From assembly GCF_000149955.1 (NCBI RefSeq), contig NC_031000.1, forward strand, positions 1,895,178-1,959,177: a DNA stretch of 64,000 bases. The letters run 5' to 3'. The translations under genes were made by a program, and so were the position numbers. Positions within the stretch are counted from its first letter, which is position 1, and each line of letters starts with the position of its first letter. Positions 22,422-33,087 of the stretch are shown piece after piece. The stretch comes from Fusarium oxysporum f. sp. lycopersici 4287 (lineage: Eukaryota; Ascomycota; Sordariomycetes; Hypocreales; Nectriaceae). The notes beneath the pieces are model-generated. The model worked only from the letters and a program-made list of their open reading frames with translations. It ran no database searches and was not told the DNA's origin.

Positions 22422-23241
22422 ATGGCTGCAGCATACAGGATGACCTCGCTTAATTCATGGCCGACCGCTTGGCATCATTGCGGCCACGGTAAAAAAGCCC
22501 AAACCAGCTTGGAACGAAGACTATTTGTGGGCCAATGGCACGATACAGTACCCCGGAGTCCAGCTGCCGTAGAAGCCCGGCTTCGAGATATACTCCGTGG
22601 TGTCGGCCTCATGGTTGATCGAGCCACGTTCACCTTGGCCAAGACTTCATACTGATCTCGATGCTGGTTGAATACCTACTAGAAAGATGACTTTTGACCC
22701 CACGAATTCAAAGTTGAGAACTGCCTGAAAAGATATGTTGATGTATAGAAAAGGTTCATTTGTTATGTATTTAGAGTTCAACATTTTGAAACACATCAGC
22801 AGCAAGATATATACAGCTTACAACTCGGACGCGATGAAACCATCATGATGTGTCATATACTATATCTGGTTGCTCTTCTACAACGCGAGGCTGTGAAGTC
22901 TAACTGGAATGTGGATAAAGGACATAAGGAAGATAAGGATAAGCCTAGCGACTGTAATAATAGAGATAAGTATGAAGATAAAGATGACGATCATAATGGA
23001 GCTAACAAGGAATGGTATTAACAAGTACGACCGAGTCGAGACTAAGAATCATGCCAACAAAAACGATAAACATTGCACTTGTTAAGGATTTAGGTGAAGA
23101 TAGGGCCACATCCTTAATACGTGTATGCCAAGAAAGTATGATGACAAAGGAAGATTTCTGCGTAGCCGCTGAGTTTATTGTGTATTTAATGACTGAGCAG
23201 TACAAGAGACTCCATCTCAAGGCGACCACAGGCTGACCCCC
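22422..23241. other. No supported gene; purine-rich low-complexity stretch
   Basis: A short frame at 22422-22655 has no recognised family. 22920-23000 is a GATAAGGA-rich low-complexity tract. The remainder shows nothing. Confidence 0.45.
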
Positions 23242-24830
23242 TCACCGACTGCAGCGATCAACCTCGCAATAGGCGGGACCATCAGAATCTGTTGACTCTG
23301 ATCTCTTCACAAGGTATCTCGGTGTAGCAGAGTAGGTATTTGAGTCATGTTGCTTGCTTTTGGTGGTCCTCTGCTGCAAAGTTCGCTTCGCGTCATTGCG
23401 CACTTTTTCAGCGATGCTCTTCAAGAGCTTCCTGTGAGCTTCTCGAGCTTCCGCATCGTCCTCGTCAGAGATTTCCGGTAAACGCCAATTTGGGTACAGA
23501 TTCAGATGTGACGGCCGAACTTGTATCTGGCTCTGTGAGTGCGAGCTGAAGTAATAGTGGCATAAGCGACAAGTTGGCTTGCTGGCGCCGATGTATTGCC
23601 ATTGCCGCCAAAATCTATTTGGCCTTGTGATTCCGTTCTTGGTGAGGTAGTGATGAATGAGGACTTCTGCGTGTACGATTGGCCTGAAAGTTCTCTTCAA
23701 GAGTTGAATTTGGATAGCCTTATCCAGACCCATCCTGCGGAGATCCTCTGCATCCTGCATAAGCTCTGGCATCTTTACTTTCTCAAAAGCCTCCATGTGT
23801 TGAACAATAGCAACAGCTGTCAGGTCCGACTGTACAATGGGCTTGGATATGCGAGTACTAGACGGTAGTGAGGTGATCTTGAAGTCCTGAAATAGTAGCG
23901 GCCAGGCTGCTGCTGCACAAACAATAAAGTTCGCAGCTTGACGGTAGGAATGCCAACGGCCGAGATAATGTTTTAGCTCGCACCACGGCCCAGACCTTAG
24001 GAACTCGCTGCCCCTGGCTTTCGTCCTGACGGCTTTCTTGATCCCTGTCATCGCCAGCTGGGCATTATGGATCAGGTTGATCAGCCTTTCACAATCTCTC
24101 AGTGCTAGGGTAAAGTTAGTCTCGGTATGTATAAAGTACGTCGACAGAAGGAGGGAGACTTGCACTTGATTTCCTCCTGCTCGCGTATGTTGTTGACCGA
24201 GAAGTTGCATTTCTCTCTGGGCTTTTGAAGCTCACTCTTCAAGGCCTCTGTTCATCGTTGGAGTCAGTGTCATGTAGTGGGCGTTGCTATACGCTATGTC
24301 ATACCATCTGCGGACTGTCGCCGTTCGTGATCTTCCAGACAAAGGCCTAAAGCCTTATCAAGTTTGTCTTTGTATTCGGTAATTCGGGGCATGTTGAAAG
24401 CTAATATCATCCTGAGTACTCTCTTCTCGAGGGCATCGGAGCTAAGATTTTGGGGGTTCTACCCGGCCAACTATAGTAAGTTCGTTACGAATCTCGCGGT
24501 TGCCCTAGTCTCCTCTTCGTCCTTCCTGTTCGCTGCAAACACGAATTCGGGCCCATTCGTCCCTTCGAGAATCGTCATGGCGGTGACCGAATTTCCACCT
24601 CGTTCATTGTCACAGACCTGGGCGAGCTTATTTACAAGCACACGAAAGGCTTCGAAGTCGGATTGCAGGTTGTCAAAGTCGACCGTCGCGTGGCTTTCTG
24701 GTTCTTCTCGGGCCAGGTTGCAGCTTTGAATCATTGCATACTCGAGAACGATTGGCTCGTAGAGAAGTCTACGCTGGAAGGGATCGAGACCAGCATAGTA
24801 TTGGAACTCCGAAGTCTGGACTACCGCCAT
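23242..24830 (-). pseudogene. OTT_1508-type nucleic-acid deaminase, two in-frame stops
   Basis: The zinc-dependent cytidine-deaminase fold is shown by VHAEV (His and Glu of the active site, near 23673) and SKPTCRLC (the two zinc cysteines, near 23570), spaced as in the fungal OTT_1508 family. The helical N-terminal part (24830-24471) has VNKLAQVCDNERGG, VTAMTILEGTNGPEFVFAAN and, after the stops, LRMILAFNMPRITEY, all consistent with that family. Two TAG codons (about 24465-24480) interrupt the frame between these blocks. At least one intron appears to follow near 24340-24240. A basic C-terminal tail of about 80 residues is present. Members are predicted nucleic-acid or nucleotide deaminases; biochemical data for fungal ones are lacking as far as I know. 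The catalytic residues are intact, so loss of function is recent or the stops are in an unrecognised intron. Confidence 0.75.
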
Positions 24831-25077
24831 TCTTGATGATGCGTGATGATGCTATCATGGGAGAACTCCTGCCTGGTAGCTTGATGTAGCATTAGCCGAG
24901 CTATGGTGATCAAACGCCTGGAGTAAAGATAGTTAAGCAGTTTTCTGCCAGGGTTCCTAAGGCAAATGAATAATCAAGTCTAACTCTTTAATCCTTCGTA
25001 CTAGGCCGGCATCATATCAGACTGAATGAATTCCCCGATATAACAGAAATTATTCTATACTAATAGCTTAATTCTGG

Positions 25078-28000
25078 TCAAATACTGTGTAAGTGAAATT
25101 GGGCATTTTGTATGGGGAAACTTTTTTTTTGCTTGCATATAACTAGGTTTAATTCGACGACGTGGACGAACGGCCCGATTCTTAGCGGTGCATCGTCGCT
25201 TATGGGCTCGACTGCCTCATCATCTCCCTCAGGTGACGGTCTGGACATATAGTCACAGGTAAACGAGTTGACGTCTTCTTCGATTCCAATAACCAGTGAT
25301 TCTTCGCTATTAGGCTGTGCTATTGCTTCAGTCGACATAGTACCGCGCACAGACGACAAATTCGGTCTCAATCGCAGTCGCTTGTTATTCGAGGGCGATT
25401 CCTCTAAATCTGATATGAAAGGCCGCTTTTGAGATGGTGTAAGCCTATGATGAGTGCTTGCGTAGTTCAACTGGGCGCGATCGGCCTCAACGGGGATAGA
25501 CCTGGGTTCACCACTTTTATCACATCCCCATAAGAAGATTTGCCAGCTTGCCGATGCTCGTTCATAAGCTCGGAGCAGCGCCGGTTGAAGATGATCTGGA
25601 TAGGCGCCGTCGAGACCGTAGGTTGTATGCCGCTGCATAGGCCTGTGTCCGCTCTGCCATGCATAAGCCACTTCATGTCCCGCCGTCCCGGTCGTATCAT
25701 CAAATCTACTGAAGCGTGCAGCAGCGGCATGAACATGGCCTTCCGTTATAGCAATTGAGATTTGACGGTACATCTGGACCCCAATGCCGGATGGGATACC
25801 AGTGGCAGCATTACAATACCGCCGAAGCTCCTTGGTGAATGTTGAGGCGGTCCAAGGTGTTGGTTTTAGGCCTACCTGGGAAAGTGGGGAGAAGAGAAGT
25901 GCGTTAGTATGCTCGATATGAAAACATTCACGCAAGATTGATATTGCCACTGGCCGTATATAGACGAGATACTGGAACATAAGCCGAGAGACAGGTTTGG
26001 AAAAGAAGCGGATGACATAAAACTCGTTGTTAGTGGCCAGACGAGGCTTGTGGTGCCTAGTTATGGAGCACATTTTTGCACCCCATAAGCCAATACCTCG
26101 CTCTCTTGAAGCAGTATTGAAACGCTCTAGCGTCAACAGCTCCGTAATCCGTGCGCACTGGCCGCCGTCAAAGTTACAAAGCACCATTAGTCCCTTCAAG
26201 TGATCATCGTGAGCTTCCAAATATGCGCGAGCGGCTTTGGCATCTCAGGTACTCTGGTTTTGACCCTGTTCTTGGAGCAGACCGTCGACCGGGGATATGC
26301 ATGCTCTCAGTAGTAACTCGGGGTAGGCATCTGTTAGCTGATTGACGGGATCGGATACGAAGGAGTAGCCCGGTGTTGTCGTTGATAGATTATCTCGAAT
26401 CAGCGACAAATCGATGTGAGTAGGCTCCCAATCATACATCAAACGGGAACAGGATGCTGTGACTGAGCGTAGCACTTTACAAGCCAGGCCACGAGAGTCC
26501 ACCATCGAAAGTCGTTAGTTGCCATTCCAGGACAGTACCTCGCCGTCATCGCTCTAATGGAATCGGAAAGTGGACCCTTGAGACCGCCGAAGAGCGTTGC
26601 CGTAAGACAAGAGACTCAAGAATTCGCCCATGGGCGATAACGTGCCATCACACATGCACTCGCGCCGGGCCGCATTGAGCCTTCGCAGCAGCCCGTGACG
26701 CGGCGGGCGTGCAATACCACCGTAGATACGTGAGAAATGAGGCAGCACGGCTTCGAGAAAGACCAACCGAGAACAGTACATAAGTCTCGCTAGGATAGGG
26801 GTGAACCGGTGAGGCTGGAGGTATTCGTTGCCGTCAGGGGTTGACAGCCCGCGTACAGCACTGAAGTACACCAACATCGTCGAGCTCGCGAGCCCACCTT
26901 CAAAGTCCTCGGTGATAGCAAAGTAACAAAAGCGTAGTAAGATGTCGGCCGCGGGGTCTTGGGAGAATTGCTCCTGGTTGTCCAAAGGCCAAGCGGAAGT
27001 TGACTCGGCGTCAGAGAGATTACCTGCTTCTATAGCCACTCTACTCTGACTGTCGTATTCCGATTTGTCCTGTTCATCACTCTCCTCATATTCACTTTCG
27101 TCCTCGCCTTCATCCTCTTCATCATCATTATCATCATTCTCCTCTTCTTCACCCTCATCATCGCCACTCTCATCACCGTTCATACTCTGCCCTCCATCCT
27201 GGTTCTCGGTACGGTCCATATCAGCAGGCCCCTCAGACTGCCAGATGCCATCCACCCAGAGCTCACGGAGAGCTCTAAACTGATGTTTGTTTATCGTTCG
27301 GCCTGAAATTGCCCCGCATAGTTATCGGCAATAATCTGCAGAATCGAACCCAGAAGCAGATAAAGCGCTTCAATTCCTTCCGGTAGAGCTTCTTTGAAGA
27401 TGACTTTGCTACCAGCTTAAAGGTCGCTTTGTAGGGGCGGTCTGGGAACCTGGAACGAAGCCACCTTCTCAGGCATATATCAGTCCTCCGAACGGTCTCG
27501 CCGCATTGGTCGAGGAGGCGATCAAGTGCTACCATTATCAATGCCAACCTTCATTTATCTCGCACCAGGCTATAGATTACTTCTTCTCCCTGGATACCCA
27601 GGGGCATAGGCTAGTTGGTTATATAATTAGGTAACTCCGTAAGTGCAACTAGGATATCACGATATATATATTTGAATATCGTTTCCCAGCCTATATGCCG
27701 CATCTAATTCGCCTGTAAGGCGATATATGCCATTGCTACACTGTCATATAGTCTTATATGGCCTCCCTCTATATCCCTTAATCTTGCATGTTTATTAGCA
27801 AAGAGCTTTTCGGCAAGGTGCTTAACGGCATCGGGACTAGCTTGCAGGAGAGTACTATAAGATAGAGAGCCACGGCTGGGGTTATTATCGGTGATAACCT
27901 ATGGCCTTCGTATGTAGTTCGCTGACCAGCTCTGAAATAACAAGCCTTGCTAGATGTGATCACATAGCCAGTGTCGCTTCTGCTGCCGAGCTGCGAGCTT

Positions 28001-28345
28001 GATGTCTTTGCTGTGCCTTGACTTCATATAGGCTAGTAAGACCTTTTCGCTGATAAAGCGAATACCACAATGTTTACAGGCCGAACCCTTATATACCATA
28101 AGGTATAGGTGAGGCGGCGAGCCGTTTGGTCGCAGTGGAAGTATCCCTGGGTTTAGAAGATTAAGAGAATAGATTGGTGGCTTTAAACCACGGCGGGCAG
28201 ACTTAGGTATATGATGCTTGTCGCCTGGGTGATGCGGCGCGCATATAAGGTTAATAGCAAAGCCGCATTTGATGCAAATTATTGCTAGCTCTGGCGAATT
28301 GTAGTATAAGCCGAGACTCTTAAGCTTTTAAAGCTAACGCGGCTA
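25078..28345 (-). pseudogene. OrsD zinc-finger plus tyrosine-recombinase-like protein, decayed
   Basis: A gene of roughly 1080 codons read from right to left. Part 1 (about 28330-27960) is an OrsD-type zinc region: CIKCGFAI, PLRPNGSPPH and CKHCG...H. Part 2 (27547-27275) is a conserved helical region. Part 3 (27255-26554) has an extremely acidic linker, then SSTMLVYFSAVRGLSTP, RPPRHGLLRRLN and CDGTLSPMGEFLSLLSYG. Part 4 (26505-25078) contains GGQCARITELLTL, MYRQISIAIT and AWQSGHRPMQRHTTYGLDG, which resemble the Arg, (His)xxArg and His...Tyr boxes of tyrosine recombinases. Parts 3 and 4 share one frame broken only by TAG, TAA and TGA, each explicable by a single C-to-T or G-to-A. Part 2 is joined by a frameshift near 27300. 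From memory, similar architectures occur as N-terminal parts of fungal telomere-linked RecQ helicases; no helicase is present here. Confidence 0.65.
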
Positions 28346-28569
28346 CAATGTGATAACAGTATCCGTATATATCGCAAGGCCTCTTATATTAATAAAGTTA
28401 AGAAGGCACCAAGAGGATCAGACACCCTCTATAAAGTTGTATTTAGCCAAGAATAAGGAGAGAGCTTGATTACTACTCCCTTCCTCCTAATCGACACAAT
28501 GGAAATTACTACACGCTGTGAAGTCTAAGAGCGCGGTCATCTATATGGTTAGCACAGGCCTTTGTAGAA

Positions 28570-28698
28570 GAAACGCGGCGCATTTCGCATTCTCGGTTTA
28601 CAGGCCCAGATAGAAATACAGCGCATTTCCTGAGGGGAAATTCGGGGTAAGAAAATGGAGATTCTGATTGGTGCAGAAGTGGAAATGCGGCGCATTTC
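28570..28698. repeat. Cluster of three GAAA-N9-TTTC palindromes
   Basis: Three copies of a 17-bp near-palindrome: 28570-28586 (GAAACGCGGCGCATTTC), 28613-28629 (GAAATACAGCGCATTTC) and 28682-28698 (GAAATGCGGCGCATTTC). Related sites are at 16267, 22355 and 29352. They could be protein-binding sites at the ends of a mobile unit; the role is unproved. Confidence 0.7.
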
Positions 28699-28713
28699 TG
28701 GTCTACATTCTTG
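28632..28713 (-). repeat. Right inverted repeat of the 6.4-kb segment
   Basis: Inverse of 22340-22421 with about 88% identity by eye. It carries the palindrome GAAATGCGGCGCATTTC at 28682-28698. Confidence 0.8.
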
Positions 28714-29558
28714 AGTACGGAATATCGTCACCTTCAGATTATGCGAAACTCCGTGGCCGACGAACCAGTTACCAAGCGATAGCAGAAGTACTACAACCCG
28801 TTTCAGGCGTATTGTAAGTGCCCTCAACCGGTCTCCAGATGCAGTATGGTAAAAGAAGAAGCTTCTTCGCCTGATGGCATCGATAAGATAGACAAGCTCG
28901 AAACATAGCAGTCGTCGTGGGAGGAGAGGGACAACGATGTTAGAGACCCAATAACGTATTAGCATGAGTGCGGACGGCGGTATTCTCATCTTTCACGAAA
29001 TGGCGTTAGACTTCCTTACGATTCAGCCGATGTCAGCAGAGTGTGATGCCTCTACGAAGCAGGCTTAATGCTGGTATTATAAGTATGTGCCAAGTGTTGC
29101 AGTTGTGGTTACAGGCTGGGGTGATCGACGACCTGGACGAATTGTTTCTTTCAGTCGGGGAGAGTACTGGTACTGGGGCGGATGAGATATCGTGGGTAGC
29201 AGTGGGATGTGAATATGGTTCACACAGACTCATGCGATGCGAAAATGGGCTCCGTTTCGCGTTCACTATTGATAGTCGAAAATAAGAACGGGCCTATTTG
29301 AACATCGGGTGATCCGTGTCGAATTCGAAATATATAATTGGTCGAGAAGTAGAAACCGGGCCCGTTTCTGTATTTAATACTCAGTAGGCCTTATAGTTAG
29401 CTTTCTTCTCTCCCTTATATCTCTTTCCTTTCCTCTCTCATTTCATATCTCTATCCCTTATTATAATTGCGTAAATAGCAGAGCAAGACAGCTTTTTCTA
29501 CTTAGCTAACCCAATCCCAAACCCTAGTTAGGCGACTCAATCTTAAACTCTAACTGAT
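28714..29558. other. No supported gene; a further palindrome
   Basis: A plus-strand frame at 29043-29285 (80 codons, acidic middle) may be a relic; no family is recognised. The palindrome GAAACCGGGCCCGTTTC is at 29352-29368. 29400-29470 is pyrimidine-rich (TCTCTCCCTTATATC type). Confidence 0.45.
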
Positions 29559-30218
29559 CTACCCTAAAATCTCCTTTAAACTCCCCTTCTTAATATCATA
29601 AAGATACCACTTAATATTCTCCTTTAACTCCTCTCTTACTAATTTACTCCCCTTAAGGAATTTAACGTCCCTGACAACACTATTTGGGAGATCACTGACG
29701 GCGCCGAAATCAACACTCTCCACCTTCATTTCTGCTGCAGCCCGAGGGTCCCGCTGTTTGAGAACACTGCGCACCTTCTCGTTGGTGAAGTGTGTACTTC
29801 TGCAATCTGTATGGTGGATTATCATGACTTGTTTAAAGGTGATAAGATTATCGAGAGCGAGTATGTCGTTAAGGAGGGGCTTTACTTGACCCCTACGTTA
29901 CGGAGAATTCCTGCTTCTGTTGATTGTTAGCTGTCGGGGAAGTAAAAACAATTGAAGAGTGATGGGAAGAAAGAAAACACGCACCCCCGAAGTTGAGACC
30001 TAAGATGTAGGAAGGGTCGCTACGAGGGTCGGCACAGGCGACGACGAGGGTTTTTGCAACGGCGACTTGGTTCTCGGCCAGGAATTGGAATGTTGGTTCT
30101 GGTTTGTGAGATGTCATGACGGTCCTATGTTTGGTTAAGGCTTAAAGTTAGGGGAGCAGGTGGAGAGGACGGACTTGTTGCGAGCTAGAAGCTCTTCGAT
30201 CGTGATTTTTTCGGCCAT
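29559..30218 (-). pseudogene. Beta-carbonic anhydrase, frameshifted
   Basis: Beta-class enzymes interconvert CO2 and bicarbonate with a zinc held by two Cys and one His. The start at 30218 reads MAEKITIEELLARNKSVLS, a typical fungal N-terminus. An exon around 30117-29980 has KTLVVACADPRSDPSYILGL, with the first zinc Cys and the Asp-Arg dyad. The exon 29870-29559 has LNDILALDNLITFKQVMIIH followed by HTDC with the His and second Cys, then a normal C-terminus. An intron lies at about 29984-29935 (GTGCGT...GACAG). Just after it a G-run is one base short of what the family frame needs (near 29910), shifting the frame into a stop. The next residue after HTDC is Arg where Gly is usual. The first splice junction near 30150 is unresolved. 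Confidence 0.75.
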
Positions 30219-31098
30219 TTTGAATTGGGTTGGTGCTGAATTTGTTTGGCGAAGCTGATAGTTAAATAAATCCTTAAATTGGTGTTGGAAGAATTTGCTG
30301 TGGAATGGATACTCGAGTGTGGAAATGTCTGACGTTTATATACTCAAGTATGGCTGTCGTCGAGTCCGGACCAGGCTGAATGTAGAATAAATGCAGAGTA
30401 AGCAATTCGAAAAAGGAACGAGGTGGATATGATTAGAACTGATCCTTTAAAAATTAGGAGCAGTGAGGGGTTCGGAATCAATCTAGACCTACATCGAGAA
30501 ATCAACTTGTTGAATAAGTTCATAGGTTGTGAGAAAGTCCACGCCATACCCAAACGAGGCAGTAGCACCCTGGTTGAATAAGTTTACAGCTTACGAATCC
30601 ACGCTATACCCGACGGAGGCAGTAGTACCCTGGTCCACTTTCTTAGCTCCACGAATCATGTCGATTTCAACTTTTCAAAAACATGTTGACAAAGCATATG
30701 GGCACGCCGTCTCTGGCCTGATCCTCGGCTTGATTACGACGTACATGCTATATGAACGCATCACTTGCGTGGGATTTTTCTATGTCTTGCCAGGATACTA
30801 ATTTCTCAATCGCGACTAGTCAGCATGGTTGCGTTCGTCTTCATCACCTCAACTGGGCGGCCAGGCCAAGCGGAGTCAGAAGTGGATAGACATGGGATTC
30901 GACGCCACACTATGCGCAGTATGGCAATCGCTCGGCGAGCGAAGGGTGACTATGGACAACATAATCGGCGACAACTTCCTCTCTTCCTCGAGCCTACTGC
31001 AAGTAAGGTGAAAGAAAATACATCTCTCCAGCAAGAACTGTTCAATTCGGCACTAGAGGTCGCCCATATGGTACCCTCGCCTCTTTCGGCACAAGGTT
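30219..31098. other. Intergenic with a 62-bp tandem duplication
   Basis: Two diverged tandem units of about 62-64 bp occupy 30512-30634, each containing GAATAAGTT and ending AGTA(G)(C/T)ACCCTGGT. A frame at 30900-31170 might be an upstream exon of the next gene, but no splice join was convincing. Confidence 0.45.
30512..30634. repeat. Imperfect tandem duplication, two units
   Basis: Unit 1 is 30512-30575 and unit 2 is 30576-30634, about 75% identical by eye. Confidence 0.65.
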
Positions 31099-32407
31099 AT
31101 GAGCTCGCAAAACTCACGTACGGGTTTCGAACTCTTATCACTGTCGGCTCTAGCTTCTGTGCACCTCAGTAGAGCTTCTGTCCGAATACTAACTTCCAGA
31201 CCCACGAGACTGCAAAAATTGGCCCAATTGCGCCATCCTTCGTGGCTGGACTTCGTCCCTGCACGGTATGCGGAAAGCGGATTGCTCCAAGCCGCCGTCG
31301 ACTGTACTTTAGCTCGAGCGCACCGCTCGCTACATCCGGATTCGGGGATCTCAGAAACTGCAGTGGTCAAGCTCTACCTGAAAGCCCTGTCTCAGCTCCA
31401 GGAAGCGTTAGGGGATAAGCTGGAGAGACGATGGGCGCGTGCAGATGTGCTATGTGCGATTAAAATACTCGCGTTTTATGAGGTAAGGCGCGTTGAATGT
31501 TGAAGTGGTCATTTGCTTACAGTACCTTTTTAGTTTCTGCAATTCTCCCAGTCAGCACAGTGGCTCCACCATATTACTGGTGCGCAAAAGTTGATGAGAC
31601 TTCGAGGTCCGGAAAATTATTCAACAGATTTCGAGCAGCAGATGTTGATGTCTCAAACGGGCACAATAGTGAGTAAACTGTATGTGGCATATTGCATGTG
31701 AAATAGTTTGCTAATATTGCTAGTTTCACGAATCTATGTCTATCGGCGAAGACTGTTTCCTCGAGGAGCTAAAGTGGAAAGCACTTCTGTCATCAATCGC
31801 CACTGTTGAGAGACCGACGAACATAATAAAGAGTCTTGATTGCCACCCCGTGCTCTCCTCTCTTTGGATACACGCAAGCCCAGCTGCTCGTCTCTTTAGG
31901 CAGACAAGTGTTTGTGTCAATGGTACCGGAGCTAATGACCCAGGAACGATTCTACAATTGATCCTTGAAGCGTATCAGACATGCCAAAATCTTCTTACAT
32001 GGCGTGAAGATTTTGTCAAATTTGCCGCTGAGCTACAGCCCGACCGGCACAGTTCCAGACTCCGCGAGCTCCTCGGGGTATCCTTTGCCGTCCAAATCGT
32101 GCTAAATCGGTTAATTATAGCACTACAGCCTCGTGCAGCAGCAGCTAGAACGTTTGAAAACGAGACACAAGCATTCGCAGATCGAATTATTGTGCTCTGC
32201 CACGAGGCAACGGAAGAATCCTTACCTATATCTAATATGCTCTTGGCTGAGAAGATTGTTATTGCAAACGCAACGAAAGAGAGTGAAGATGATTGGATGT
32301 GGGCTGTTTCAGGAGAAACATATAGTACTTGTCAAGGGATTCAATGTATACCTGCAACTATCTTCGAACAGTGGTACATTGCTCTAGGCAGTCGGGATGT
32401 GGACTAA
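31099..32407 (+). CDS. Fungal transcription-factor-like protein lacking a DNA-binding domain
   Basis: Exons are about 31099-31482, 31534-31668 and 31724-32407. Introns of 51 and 55 bp are GT...AG and both phase 0; the three exons read through without a stop. The product resembles the C-terminal regulatory region of Zn2Cys6 factors of the Fungal_trans_2/DUF3468 type. Marks are SQLQEALGDKLERRWARADV, AIKILAFYE joined to FLQFSQSAQWLHHI, TGAQKLMRLRGPENY and a long helical tail with TILQLILEAYQTC. No cysteine cluster is found in the 900 bp upstream, so the factor is either truncated at its 5' end or a stand-alone regulatory domain. The start is uncertain; the Met at 31099 only marks where the frame is clearly coding. 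The C-terminal end is intact. Confidence 0.7.
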
Positions 32408-33087
32408 TAGATAGCTACACAATCAAGCATAATCACAAGCCCAATGAAGAACAACCTGCTTTACATCTAAATATATCCTACCCCTTTTGCAAAGTGTTTC
32501 TTTCGGTGAAAACACACTCGCGGATACACGCGCTCAGGGTGCGGCCGTCGTAGTGCGGCATCTCACCTCGAGTTGCGGGGGACGATATGGAGATTGCGGT
32601 CAAGGCACATCCGTGAAAGCACACCCGAATTTGAGGGAAACTTGGGATAGAGGCCGAAACGCTGATTGGTAGGTTGGGCTGGCGGGGTTTCCCGATCAAG
32701 GAAGTAAAAGGGTCCTAATATGGTCTTTCCCTTGCTCAGCTGAGAAGAACGGAAAAAACAAATGAAAGGCCGAACGTGACGAGAAGAAGAAGAAGTAGAA
32801 GCAGGAGAAGGGAAGAAGAAAAGGAGAAAGGTGAAAAGAGCACGACAGCAGATCGCACCTGTATAAAACACGTCACTATCAGACACTAGTCTTTCCCGCA
32901 GGCCTGAATTGGAAGAGGAGAGTGGATAGCTGCTATAGGTTTGCCGAGTCGATGCCATGCTGTGTCCTGCCTCTCTCCAATGACAGACAATATTATCCCA
33001 CGCAGTAGTGAGATATCGTGCAATGCAACTATATCCATCTGATATAGCAAGCTGTTCAATTAATAGCAACCCTTTGCAATGTAACCG
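32408..33087. other. Intergenic, no gene seen
   Basis: Contains an A/G-rich tract at 32780-32835 (GAAGAAGAAG type). Frames across it are compositionally biased and are not called. Confidence 0.5.

Noticed and set aside
25540..25758. Frames opposite the recombinase-like region
   Set aside because: Shadows of the conserved minus-strand coding sequence.
27065..27283. Plus-strand serine-rich frame (72 codons)
   Set aside because: Antisense of the acidic linker of the OrsD/recombinase-like gene; GAA/GAT codons read backwards give serine runs.
22340..28713. Treating the inverted repeats as the exact ends of a transposon with a target duplication
   Set aside because: The bases outside the two repeats do not match, so I report them only as bounding inverted repeats.
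28549..28989. Minus-strand 146-codon frame
   Set aside because: It runs across the palindromes and the inverted repeat at 28632-28713, has arginine/leucine-rich random composition and no motif.
32563..33069. Minus-strand 168-codon frame
   Set aside because: It depends on a GAAGAAG-rich tract that reads as phenylalanine/serine runs; no domain or plausible start.
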